Source: Hyphomicrobiales bacterium (GTDB lineage Bacteria; Pseudomonadota; Alphaproteobacteria; Rhizobiales; Rhizobiaceae). Taken from it: a stretch of 64,000 nucleotides of DNA. The notes under the pieces were generated by a model that searched no databases, was not told the DNA's origin, and worked only from the letters and a program-made list of their open reading frames with translations. Each line of letters starts with the position of its first letter. The first letter of the stretch is position 1. The translations under genes and the position numbers were made by a program. This document shows positions 43,918 to 52,688 of the stretch, piece by piece. The stretch covers positions 1 through 64,000 of the forward strand of contig JAFKJW010000184.1 of the NCBI GenBank assembly GCA_017305925.1, given 5' to 3'.

Positions 43918-45318
43918 ATGACAATCGACATCGAACAGATCAACGCGCTCGACAGGAGGAGCGTCCTCCATCCGTTCACGCAGCTGAAGGATTTCGCCAC
44001 CGGCAAGGCCGGCGATCCGACGATCGTCGAGACGGGCAAGGGCATCCGCATCCAGGATGCGCACGGCAACCAGCTTATCGACGGATTCGCCGGGCTCTAT
44101 TGCGTCAATATCGGCTATGGCCGCACGGAGGTGGCGGAGGCGATCTCGCGCCAGGCGCACCGGCTTGCCTACTATCATTCCTACGCCGCGCACACCACGG
44201 ACGAGCTGGCGATTCTGTCGGACCGCCTTGTGCGGATGGCGCCGGGCAGGATGAGCAAGGTATTTTACGGAATGTCCGGCTCGGACGCCAACGAGACGCA
44301 GGCTAAGCTGGTCTGGTACTACAACACGCTGCGCGGCAAGCCGAACAAGAAGATCATCATCTCCCGCGAGCGCGGCTATCACGGCTGCACCGTCATGGCC
44401 GGATCGATGACGGGCATGAGCTTTTATCACGACCATATGGGCCTGCCGCTGCCGCATGTGGTCCATACCGGCGTTCCGCATCACTACTGGGGCGCGGAGG
44501 CCGGGGAAACCGAGCTCGAGTTCTCCGCACGCCGGGCGGCAGAACTGGACCAGCTCATCGAACGCCTGGGGCCGGACAATGTCGGCGCCTTCATCGGCGA
44601 GCCGGTGCTGGGCACCGGCGGCATCACGCCGCCGCCCGAGGGCTACTGGCAGGCCATCCAGCCGGTATTGAAGAAGCACGATCTCCTGCTGATCGCCGAC
44701 GAGGTGATCACGGGCTTCGGCCGCACGGGATCGATGTTCGGCTCGCAGCACTATGGCATGGAGCCGGATCTGATCTCCATCGCGAAGGGCCTGACCTCTG
44801 CCTACTTCCCGCTTTCGGCCGCGATCGTCGGCGAGAAGGTCTACAAGGTCATGGAAGACGCCGCCGACCGCATCGGCTCCTTTTCGCACGGCTACACCTA
44901 TTCCGGCCATCCGATCGGCGCAGCGGCCGCGAACGCCGTGCTCGACATCGTCGAAAGGGAGGATCTGCCGGGCAACGCGCGGGAGGTGGGCGCCTATTTC
45001 CAGGGGCAGCTCAAGGCGCGATTCGCACAATTGCCGATCGTCGGCGAGGTCCGCGGGGTCGGCCTGATGGGGGCCGTCGAATTCGTGGGCGAGCGGGAGA
45101 GCAAGAAGCGCTTCGACGCTGCCCTCAAGGTGGGTGCGCGCGTTTCCAAGGCCGCCCGCGAGCGCGGCCTCATCGCGCGCGCCATGCCGCATGGCGACAT
45201 TCTGGGCTTCTCCCCGCCGCTGGTCACGACGCGCGGGGAGGTCGACGAGATCGTCTCCATCGCCGAAGCCGCGGTTCGCGCCGTGATGGACGAATTGGCG
45301 CGCGACAAGGTCATCTGA
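43918..45318 (+). CDS. Class III omega-aminotransferase
   Basis: 466 aa PLP enzyme. PLP-phosphate loop GMSGSDANETQ, YHGCTV, ring Asp in LLIADEVITGFGRTG and PLP Lys in SIAKGLTSAYFPLSA. The N-terminus LHPFTQLKDF is typical of beta-alanine/omega-amino-acid:pyruvate or diamine transaminases. Flanked by two semialdehyde dehydrogenase-type genes, it probably converts a beta- or gamma-amino acid to a semialdehyde. The beta-amino acids made by the ureide enzymes are logical substrates. Confidence 0.9.
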   Translation: MTIDIEQINALDRRSVLHPFTQLKDFATGKAGDPTIVETGKGIRIQDAHGNQLIDGFAGLYCVNIGYGRTEVAEAISRQAHRLAYYHSYAAHTTDELAILSDRLVRMAPGRMSKVFYGMSGSDANETQAKLVWYYNTLRGKPNKKIIISRERGYHGCTVMAGSMTGMSFYHDHMGLPLPHVVHTGVPHHYWGAEAGETELEFSARRAAELDQLIERLGPDNVGAFIGEPVLGTGGITPPPEGYWQAIQPVLKKHDLLLIADEVITGFGRTGSMFGSQHYGMEPDLISIAKGLTSAYFPLSAAIVGEKVYKVMEDAADRIGSFSHGYTYSGHPIGAAAANAVLDIVEREDLPGNAREVGAYFQGQLKARFAQLPIVGEVRGVGLMGAVEFVGERESKKRFDAALKVGARVSKAARERGLIARAMPHGDILGFSPPLVTTRGEVDEIVSIAEAAVRAVMDELARDKVI

Positions 45319-45346
45319 AGCCTGGCGGCCACGCCTTGACCATAAG

Positions 45347-45372
45347 GATGCGGGGGGCTTGCCCCCCGCATC
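45347..45372 (+). terminator. Perfect 11-bp GC hairpin in the operon
   Basis: GATGCGGGGGG, loop CTTG, CCCCCCGCATC. A very stable hairpin 29 bases after the aminotransferase stop, in the 130-base gap before the next aldehyde dehydrogenase. It lacks a following U-run, so it may be a weak or Rho-assisted stop, or an mRNA stabiliser for the upstream genes. Confidence 0.6.
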
Positions 45373-45448
45373 GCCGGAAACGGCCGCGCCGGACGCCGCC
45401 CGGAAGGCGGAACGCGCCGCGGCCAGCCATTCATGGGGAGAAATTTTC

Positions 45449-46906
45449 GTGCCGAACCTGACATATGACGGCCTGCTCCGGCAGCAGGGGTTCATCGACG
45501 GGCGTTGGACCGGAGCGGCCACGGGCAGGACCGTCGAGGTGGTGAACCCGGCGACCCAGGCGGTGATCGGCACGGTGCCCGACATGGGCGGCGATGAGAC
45601 GCGCGCCGCCATCGTGGCGGCGAATGCCGCATTCGGTTCCTGGAAGAAGAAGACCCATGCCGAGCGTGCCGCGCTGCTGGAGGCATGGCACGGCCTGATG
45701 ATCGAGAATCTTGAGGGTCTGGCGCAAATCCTGACGCTGGAGCAGGGCAAGCCGCTGGACGAGGCGCGGGGCGAAATCCGCTACGGCGCCTCCTTCGTGA
45801 AATGGTTCGCAGAGGAGGCCCGCCGTGTCGGCGGCCACACCATTCCCTCTCCCACACCCGATCGCCGCATCGTCGTCCTCAAGGAACCGGTCGGCGTCTG
45901 CGGCATCATTACGCCCTGGAACTTCCCCAACGCCATGATTACCCGCAAGGTCGCCCCCGCGCTTGCCGCGGGATGCACGGTGGTCGTCAAGCCCTCGGAA
46001 TTCACGCCCTATTCGGCGATAGCCCTTGCGGTCCTGGCCGAGCGCGCCGGCATTCCCCGGGGCGTCGTCAACATCGTCACCGGCATGCCGCCCGAAATCG
46101 GCAACGAGCTCACGGCGAACGAAACGGTGCGCAAGATCTCCTTCACGGGGTCGACCCGGGTCGGCTCCCTGCTGATGCGCGGCGCGGCCGACAGCGTGAA
46201 ACGGCTTTCGCTCGAACTGGGCGGCAACGCCCCGTTCATCGTCTTCGACGACGCCGACATCGACAAGGCCGTCGAGGGCGCGATCGCCTCCAAGTTCCGC
46301 AACGGCGGCCAGACCTGCGTGTGCGCGAACCGCATCCTCGTGCAGGCCGGCGTCTACGACGCCTTCGCCCGGGCGCTGAGCGCGCGCGTCGACGCCATGA
46401 AGGTGGGGCCGGGGAGCGAGGCGGGCGTGGCCATCGGCCCGATGATCAACGAGGCCGCCATCGCCAAGATCGACCGCCACGTCGAGGATGCGCTCGCCAG
46501 GGGCGCGAAGATCGCGACCAGACCGCGCGACCTGCCCGACGGACCTCAATACACCGCCCCCATCGTGCTGACGGGCGCCACGACCGACATGCAACTCGCC
46601 CGCGAGGAGACGTTCGGGCCGGTCGCCCCGCTCTTTCGTTTCGAGACGGAAGAGGAGGCCGTCGCCATCGCCAACGACACGCCCTACGGGCTCGCCGCCT
46701 ATTTCTACACCGAGAGCCTCAAGCGTGCCTGGCGGGTGGGGGAGGCGCTGGAATTCGGCATGGTCGGCCTGAACACGGGCATGGTCTCGACCGAGGTGGC
46801 TCCGTTCGGAGGGGTCAAGCAATCGGGCATCGGCCGCGAGGGCGCACAGGCCGGCATCGAGGAATATCTCGAGATGAAGACGTTCCATATCGGCGGGCTC
46901 GCCTGA
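45449..46906 (+). CDS. gabD: Succinate-semialdehyde dehydrogenase-type aldehyde dehydrogenase
   Basis: 485 aa with GTG start and GGGGAG ribosome site. Landmarks: GIITPWNFPNAMI, KPSEFTPYS, FTGSTRVG, catalytic Glu in LELGGNAP, catalytic Cys in GGQTCVCANR and C-terminal GGVKQSGIGREG. These match GabD-type NAD(P)-dependent succinate-semialdehyde dehydrogenase better than the other copy at 42428 does. With the aminotransferase it would form a GABA or omega-amino-acid route into central metabolism. The symbol is a family-level call. Confidence 0.85.
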   Translation: MPNLTYDGLLRQQGFIDGRWTGAATGRTVEVVNPATQAVIGTVPDMGGDETRAAIVAANAAFGSWKKKTHAERAALLEAWHGLMIENLEGLAQILTLEQGKPLDEARGEIRYGASFVKWFAEEARRVGGHTIPSPTPDRRIVVLKEPVGVCGIITPWNFPNAMITRKVAPALAAGCTVVVKPSEFTPYSAIALAVLAERAGIPRGVVNIVTGMPPEIGNELTANETVRKISFTGSTRVGSLLMRGAADSVKRLSLELGGNAPFIVFDDADIDKAVEGAIASKFRNGGQTCVCANRILVQAGVYDAFARALSARVDAMKVGPGSEAGVAIGPMINEAAIAKIDRHVEDALARGAKIATRPRDLPDGPQYTAPIVLTGATTDMQLAREETFGPVAPLFRFETEEEAVAIANDTPYGLAAYFYTESLKRAWRVGEALEFGMVGLNTGMVSTEVAPFGGVKQSGIGREGAQAGIEEYLEMKTFHIGGLA

Positions 46907-46935
46907 GCCCGCGCGATCGACGGCATGAGGGCACG

Positions 46936-48046
46936 GTGGCGGAGAGCATCGAGACGGATATCCTGATTGTCGGCGCGGGCATTGCCGGCGTTGGCCTGGC
47001 CGCGGAGCTGGCGCCGTTCTACGACGTATTGGTCATCGAGCAGGAAAGCACTGCTGCCTATCATTCCACGGGACGATCGGTCGCCATCTTCATCCGCAAC
47101 TATGGCAACGACGTCATCCGCGCCCTGAACCGGGCAAGCCTTCCGCTCTTCGACAAGCCCGATCCGATGCTTTTCCCGCATCCGCTGCTGTCCCCGCGGG
47201 GGCAGCTTTTCGTGGCCGACGAGAACGGGGTGGCGCAGCACCGTGCACTTCTCGACGAGGCGGACGGCCTTCGCTCAATCTCGGTGGACGAGGCGCTGGC
47301 CCTGATGCCCGCGCTGCGTCCGGAACGGATCGCCGCGGCGGCCTACGAGCATGACGCGCAGGACATCGATGTCGGCGCCCTGCACCAGGGCTGGCTGCGC
47401 AAGGCCCGCGCGTCCGGAGCGCGGGTGATGACCGACGCAGCGCTGTGGGGCGCCGAGCGTGTCCGCGGCCGCTGGTGCGTAAAGACGCGGCAGGGCCGGA
47501 TCGTCGCGGGCACGATCGTCAATGCGGCGGGTGCCTGGGCCGACGCTGTCGCCCGGGCATGCGCGGTCGCTCCTCTCGGCATCCAGCCGATGCGCCGCTC
47601 GGTCGCCGTCCTTCCCGCTCCCGCCGGGCACGACATCCGCGCATGGCCGGCCACCGACGATTCGGCGGAAGGCTGGTACTGCAAGCCCGACGGCGGCAAG
47701 CTCTTCGTCTCGCCCGCCGAGGAGATTCCGGTCGAGGCGCATGACGCCTATGTCGACGACATGGTCCTCGCCGAAGGCCTGCACAGGTTCGAGAGCGCCG
47801 TCGACTACCCGGTCGTCCGGGTCGAGCGGAGCTGGGCGGGCCTGCGCAGCTTCGCACCCGACCGCACGCCGGTCGTCGGCTTCTCCGCAGGGGGGATATG
47901 GCGTCCAGACGGCGCCGGCGCTGTCCCGGCTGGCGGGCGAACTGATCCGGCAGGTCGAGCCCTCAGAGGGCCTGGCGTCCATCGTGCCGGCCATGGCGCC
48001 GGACCGTTTCACGAAGTCTCGACCCGCGGAAGATCGTCGCCGATGA
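46936..48046 (+). pseudogene. FAD-dependent amino-acid oxidase/dehydrogenase (DAO family), broken near the C-terminus
   Basis: GTG start with GAGGG just upstream. The FAD motif VGAGIAGVGLAAELAP is at the N-terminus and TIVNAAGAWAD in the middle, typical of D-amino-acid dehydrogenase/sarcosine-oxidase relatives. After RTPVVGF at about 47880 the frame changes and the family sequence resumes as QGGYGVQTAPALSRLAGEL, ending at 48046. About ten residues that normally lie between are missing, so a deletion of roughly 30 bases shifted the frame. The lost stretch borders the second FAD-contact region, so a truncated product is unlikely to work. Confidence 0.82.
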
Positions 48047-48337
48047 CGACGATGCGCGCCTCCTCGCCGAAGGGTTTGCTGCACCGGCTGACTTCAGGCG
48101 CGGACAGGATCGTCGTGCGGGCCGCCGCAAGACGGGAGCCTGATCTGCTTGGAACGGCACTCTGCGTTCTGGCTTTCGCCTGCACGGCCGCCCGTGCGGA
48201 AATGCTGGCGTACGGGCAATGAGCCCGAGCTCGACGATCCTGACGACGCAACCGCGGATCGCGCCCGCCAGTTCGTCCTCCACGACAGCCCTTTCGTGCT
48301 TTCCGGGTCCATCCCTGCCGCGCGGCTGCGGCCCGGT

Positions 48338-49288
48338 TCAGAACCTCTTGGTCAGCCCGATCACCAGCGATGCGGCCTGGAAGTCCGCTCCGGCATCGTT
48401 GGGATAAAGCGCCGTGGTCGCGCCGCTCCCTATGTCGAATTCGGTTTCGTCCGCCCGCGCCCTGAATATTCTGTCGTAGGTGCCGGATACGAACAGGCTG
48501 AGCGTATCGGTGACGGCGTAGTCGAGACGGCCGGCCAATCCCAGCAGGGGCGCCGGCTTGATCTCGTCGTGGAAGCCGATCTGCCGCCGCAGATGATGGT
48601 CGAGGCCGGTGGCGTTGAAAGTCACTCCGCCCTTTGCCGAGAAACCGAACGTCCAGCGATCCCGATGGAACGACATGTCGAGACCGACAAAAGCCGAGGG
48701 GTATCTCTGGCGATAGTCGATGATGGGTTCGTCGGCGAAAGTACCACTGGTGTCGCGGAATCCGTCGACGCTGTAGATGTAGGACCCGCCGGTGCCCGAC
48801 CACTTCACATCGAAATACTTCAACCCGGCGTTCAGGTTGAACGAGGCCTGGTCGTTCAATGCAAAGTCGTGTCCCACCGCGATGCTGCCTGAGACATAGT
48901 GATTGAGCCGTGTTTCGGCGGGGTGCGAATAGTGGCTCCAATCGTCGGGCCCGTCTCCCGTCGTGAAAGCCGGGTCCCAGTCGTAGTCGTTCATCTTGCT
49001 TTTGCCGCGGAGTGCGACCAGACCGTCCAGCGCTAGCGTCCAGCCGCTGTCGGTGCGCGCAACCAGGCCCGCCGAAAAAGCCGGTGCCGTGCTTTGCCAG
49101 ATCAACTGGCTGAGCTTGGCGTCGCCTTCATAGGCATATTCGTCGGCCTTGATTCCGACGATGCCGACGCCGCCATGGAAGATGATCGTCGGTTCCGCGA
49201 ACCCGGTCGATTGCATCTCATCGGCAAGCGCAGCCGTAGGGGCAGCAAGGCCCAGTGCCGCAAACATCGAAACAAGATAAGTCCGCAT
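48338..49288 (-). CDS. Omptin-family outer-membrane aspartyl protease
   Basis: 316 aa with a signal peptide (MRTYLVSMFAALGLAAPTAALA) and a beta-barrel pattern ending in Phe (VIGLTKRF). Omptin hallmarks are KLSQLIWQ, the Asp pair in MNDYDWD (101 and 103), the DWSHYSH loop, and the Asp-His pair in GLDHHLRR (230 and 232), equivalent to OmpT Asp83/Asp85 and Asp210/His212. Such proteases cut cationic peptides at basic residues on the cell surface. Isolated gene between catabolic blocks. The 291 bases after its stop (48047-48337) hold no gene I can support. Confidence 0.88.
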   Translation of the reverse strand: MRTYLVSMFAALGLAAPTAALADEMQSTGFAEPTIIFHGGVGIVGIKADEYAYEGDAKLSQLIWQSTAPAFSAGLVARTDSGWTLALDGLVALRGKSKMNDYDWDPAFTTGDGPDDWSHYSHPAETRLNHYVSGSIAVGHDFALNDQASFNLNAGLKYFDVKWSGTGGSYIYSVDGFRDTSGTFADEPIIDYRQRYPSAFVGLDMSFHRDRWTFGFSAKGGVTFNATGLDHHLRRQIGFHDEIKPAPLLGLAGRLDYAVTDTLSLFVSGTYDRIFRARADETEFDIGSGATTALYPNDAGADFQAASLVIGLTKRF

Positions 49289-49447
49289 TCCATGCCCCCT
49301 GCATCTCCGATGATCGAAGATACGAAGGCCGGCGCCGGCGCTCCAATGCCGATCGCGCATGGAATTATGCAGAGGGGTCCATCCACGACATTCGATGGAG
49401 AGAATCCCGGCCTTGCCAGGCCGGCCGCTTCTCGCGCATGGCGAACA

Positions 49448-50371
49448 TCAGATCGGTTCGGACAAGCCGAACGCGCTCGCGTCGAGCGAAAGCGCCTTCG
49501 ACCAGAACGTCTCCAGCACCTTCGAACCCGCCGCCTTGTTACGGACCAGCACGATATCGACCGGCTCGCGCCAGCGCGATTCCGCGACTGCCCGGAGCCG
49601 ACCCTCCCGCAGGTCGTCGCGCGTCAGGCTGAGCGGAAGCCAGGCGAGGCCCTTCCCGCGCAGCGCCATGGCGTGAAGCAGCGCCGCCGACTGCGACACG
49701 AACACGGCGTCGAAACCGATATGCGTCAACGGTCGGGCGATGGCCGTGGCGAAGACGCTTCCGAGGAACGTTCCTTCGTCATGCGCCAGGAGCGGAACAC
49801 GGCGGTGCGTCTCGTCTCGTCCATATTGGGCGACGATGTCGGGACTTCCGACGGCGACGAGCAGGTCGCGGGCGATGGTCGCCTGCGCGAAGTCCGCGGC
49901 TTCCATCCGGACGGGCGAAGCCTCGTGATGGTGACGCAACAGCAATTGGCAGTGGCCGCGCGCCAGCAAAGCCTCGGCGTCGCGAGCCGGGACGACGGAG
50001 ACATTGACGACGGCTTCTCCGCCACCTTCGACCGCAAGTCCGAGAAGCATCGGCGCGAAGCCGGCGGCCAGCAGGTCCGTCGTCGCCAGCGCCAACGAGG
50101 TCGAGCCCGCCTGCGCGGCGGCCCGCACGATGCGCTGCGCCGTCTCGATGCCTTCAACCAGCTTGCGTGCCTCGGGAAGGAAAAGCCTGCCGGGATCGGT
50201 GAGCTCGACAGGCACGACGCTGCGGTCGAAGAGCGGAGCGCCCAGCCAATCCTCCAGCGCCCGGATACGGCGGCTGAAGGCAGGCTGGGTCAGATTGCGC
50301 TGCTCGGCCGTGCGCGAAAAGCTGCCTGTCTCCGCCAATGCAAGAAAGTCGATCAGCCATGCCGTGTCCAT
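49448..50371 (-). CDS. LysR-family regulator of the iron/polyamine-type importer
   Basis: 307 aa. Winged helix MDTAWLIDFLALAETGSFSRTAEQRNLTQPAFSRRI in outline, then a co-inducer domain with APLFDRSVVPVEL. Divergent from the importer genes; a 14-base perfect dyad GCATAACCTTATGC lies 17 bases before its start. A similar 28-base sequence is repeated after the importer operon, so this LysR may control two units. Confidence 0.9.
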   Translation of the reverse strand: MDTAWLIDFLALAETGSFSRTAEQRNLTQPAFSRRIRALEDWLGAPLFDRSVVPVELTDPGRLFLPEARKLVEGIETAQRIVRAAAQAGSTSLALATTDLLAAGFAPMLLGLAVEGGGEAVVNVSVVPARDAEALLARGHCQLLLRHHHEASPVRMEAADFAQATIARDLLVAVGSPDIVAQYGRDETHRRVPLLAHDEGTFLGSVFATAIARPLTHIGFDAVFVSQSAALLHAMALRGKGLAWLPLSLTRDDLREGRLRAVAESRWREPVDIVLVRNKAAGSKVLETFWSKALSLDASAFGLSEPI

Positions 50372-50387
50372 CAGCCGGTCATGTCCT

Positions 50388-50416
50388 GCATAACCTTATG
50401 CGTCATAGGCATTGGA
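50388..50416. promoter_or_regulatory. LysR-type operator with a second copy at 54741
   Basis: GCATAACCTTATGC is a perfect dyad (arms GCATAA/TTATGC). The longer stretch 50389-50416 matches 54741-54768 at 23 of 28 positions, sharing the ending GGCATTGGA. The location next to the lysR start fits an autoregulatory and activating site. Confidence 0.6.
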
Positions 50417-50535
50417 GATCGACATCCGGCGGCGATATGCATGGATAGGAAATCAATTCCGCGGGGGCCTGTTTGTCAAGCCTTGGCGTTATTCCGCAGC
50501 AGAAAATACTATTAGTTATACTTTATATACATATT

Positions 50536-50557
50536 TGTACTGTCGTTTGACAGTACA
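50536..50557. promoter_or_regulatory. 22-base perfect palindrome before the importer genes
   Basis: TGTACTGTC-GTTT-GACAGTACA, 9-base arms with a 4-base spacer, in the most AT-rich part of the window and about 14 bases after a TATACT hexamer (50517-50522). It is 53 bases from the binding-protein start. Shape and position suit a dimeric repressor operator, distinct from the LysR site at 50388. Confidence 0.6.
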
Positions 50558-50609
50558 TTTTGGCGGATGTAGCATATTCGTCAATATTGACTTTGGGAAA
50601 GAGCGGCAC

Positions 50610-51728
50610 ATGCTGCGCCTGCGGTGGTTGGCCGGGTTGTTCGTGGCCGCGCTTTCGGCATCCCTGATAGCCGAAGGCGCAACGGCGCGGGAGAAGGTCG
50701 GCGGACAACTCGTCGTCTATTCGGCGCCGGGAATCTCGGCGCTTCTCGAGCCGCTGGTCGAACCGTTTGCGCGGCACACGAGGGACAAGTTCGGCGTCGC
50801 CGTCAAGGTCGACATCGTCACCAGGTCCGTCCCGGTCGTCTGGGCGACGCTACAGACGGAGTGGCCGAATCCCTCGGGCGACGTCTATTTTCTCTATGCC
50901 GAGCACATAAGCGAGGGCATCAGACGCGGCTATCTGCAACCGCTCAGGCCGCACTACAGCGACGCCGACTGGGCCCGTTTCGATCCCGAGGCGATGCGGG
51001 CTCTGGACGCGGACGGCTATGCCGCGCCGTTCATCCTGACGGCGATCGTCCTGGCCGTGCAGGATTCGCTGCCGGAAGACGCAGTGACGGGGTGGGGCGA
51101 TCTCTCAGGCGATGCGCTCAAGGGACGCTTCACCTTCGATTCCGCGATGTCGGTGGGCGCCGGTTACAGCGCGGTCGCCGCCGCGGCGCTCGTTCAGGGT
51201 TCCGACTGGCGCGACTGGTTCAAGGACGGCGCGTTCGACGAAGCGGCCGCGCGACCGACCCTGGAACTGATGCGGCGCTGGGCCGGAAACGCGCTGACGA
51301 TGACGCATGGGTCCGGAACGATCCGCCCCCTGCTGGCGCGCGGCGAGGCCCTTGTTTCGGCATGGTGGTGGGCCAACACGATGCAGGAAATCCGTAAAGG
51401 CCTGCCCCTGCGCATCGTCTACCCGAAGGAAGGGACCGTGACGGCGGTCCAGCCGGGGCCGGTCGTCACCTCGGTGACGAAGAATCCGGTGGCCGCCATC
51501 GAATGGGTCAAGTTCGTTCATTCGGATTTCGCCGCGCAGGTGTCCAGGAAGCTGGGCTACATGGCTCGAATTCCGCTCGTGGGCGAGGATCCGCCGCCGG
51601 AATGGAAGGAGTTCGTGGCCAGGGCGAAGCAGATGCCGATCGACGGGTTCCGGGCCGCCGTGCTCGATCCCGCGTATAATGAAGCATTCATCGATGCCTA
51701 TCGACGCATCGTCATCCAGGATCAATAG
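50610..51728 (+). CDS. Periplasmic binding protein of iron/spermidine/phosphonate-type importer
   Basis: 372 aa with signal peptide MLRLRWLAGLFVAALSASLIAEGATA and mature start REKVGGQLVVYSAPG. The fold is the FbpA/PotD group (SBP_bac_6-like) that binds Fe3+, spermidine, thiamine or 2-aminoethylphosphonate. No clear Tyr-Tyr iron motif is obvious, so an organic ligand is more likely. Start 50610 is chosen for the signal peptide and the GGGAAAGAG upstream. First of four importer genes. Confidence 0.85.
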   Translation: MLRLRWLAGLFVAALSASLIAEGATAREKVGGQLVVYSAPGISALLEPLVEPFARHTRDKFGVAVKVDIVTRSVPVVWATLQTEWPNPSGDVYFLYAEHISEGIRRGYLQPLRPHYSDADWARFDPEAMRALDADGYAAPFILTAIVLAVQDSLPEDAVTGWGDLSGDALKGRFTFDSAMSVGAGYSAVAAAALVQGSDWRDWFKDGAFDEAAARPTLELMRRWAGNALTMTHGSGTIRPLLARGEALVSAWWWANTMQEIRKGLPLRIVYPKEGTVTAVQPGPVVTSVTKNPVAAIEWVKFVHSDFAAQVSRKLGYMARIPLVGEDPPPEWKEFVARAKQMPIDGFRAAVLDPAYNEAFIDAYRRIVIQDQ

Positions 51729-51731
51729 GCG

Positions 51732-52688
51732 ATGGCGGACGAACCGGGCAAAGTTGAAACTGTCGATGGGAAAGCCATCGCCGGGTATGCCCGCCGCTTT
51801 AGCATGACCGCCGCTTCGCCGGAGCGTTTGGCGCAGCCGTCCGCCGACCGGGGATGGAGAGATCGCCTGTTCTACCGGGCATTCACCTTTCCCGCCTTGC
51901 TGGTCGTGGCGGGAACGGCAGTCCTGCCGCTCGCGCTCCTGCTGTTCTGGAGCCTCGTCGATCAGCGGTCGGGCGAGGCGACGCTGCGCTACTACGCACA
52001 GTCGCTCGCCAGCCCCTACTTCCTGCGCATCCTTCTCACCACCATCCTCATGGCCGCCGGCGTGACCGTCGTGTCGGTCATGCTGGCCCTGCCGATGGCT
52101 TACGTCCTGGCACGGCATACATTGCTGCGGAGCATCCTTGTCCCGATGATCAGCATACCGCGAATGCTGCCTTTCGTGGTCGTTGGCTATGCCATGGTGC
52201 TGTTGCTGGCGCCCTACACCGGCGTGATGAACAAGGCTCTCATCGCCGCCGGCATCCTGAGCGAACCGGTCTTCATCCTGTTCGGCTGGCCCGGCCAGGC
52301 GATCGCGTTCGGCTATGCCGGCGTCGTCATCGCCATAGCCATCCTGACGGGCGTCTTCATGACCGTCGATCCGCAACTGGAAGACGCCGCCGTCACTCTG
52401 GGCGCGGGCAGGCTCGAGGCCGCGCTGACCGTCAGCATGCCGCTGGCTGCTCCCGGCATAGTCGCCGCGGCCGCGCTGATCTTCTCGACCGTCGTCACCT
52501 CCTATGCGATCCCGGTCATGCTGAACAGCCGTACGCCCTACATGGTGTCGGTGCTCATCTACAACAATCTGTATTCGCTTCAGGAGCGCCACCTCGCCTA
52601 CGCGCAGGCGATCATCGTCACCGCGCTGGCGATCGGCGTGACGACTGCCGCCCAGATCTTCCTGTCGCGGTTCGGAAGCCGGCGATGA
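51732..52688 (+). CDS. ABC permease, iron/polyamine-type importer, first subunit
   Basis: 318 aa with a polar N-terminus of about 45 residues, then six membrane segments. The ATPase-contact loop is LEDAAVTLGAGRLEAALTVSMPLAAPG in outline, the standard EAA motif. PotB/FbpB-type half of the channel. Three bases separate it from the binding-protein gene; its stop overlaps the next start. Confidence 0.9.
   Translation: MADEPGKVETVDGKAIAGYARRFSMTAASPERLAQPSADRGWRDRLFYRAFTFPALLVVAGTAVLPLALLLFWSLVDQRSGEATLRYYAQSLASPYFLRILLTTILMAAGVTVVSVMLALPMAYVLARHTLLRSILVPMISIPRMLPFVVVGYAMVLLLAPYTGVMNKALIAAGILSEPVFILFGWPGQAIAFGYAGVVIAIAILTGVFMTVDPQLEDAAVTLGAGRLEAALTVSMPLAAPGIVAAAALIFSTVVTSYAIPVMLNSRTPYMVSVLIYNNLYSLQERHLAYAQAIIVTALAIGVTTAAQIFLSRFGSRR

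Noticed and set aside
48009..48283. Possible minus-strand coding remnant reading FGEEARIVVIGDDLPRV
   Set aside because: It looks somewhat protein-like but matches no family I can name, overlaps the end of the FAD gene and lacks a start and context.
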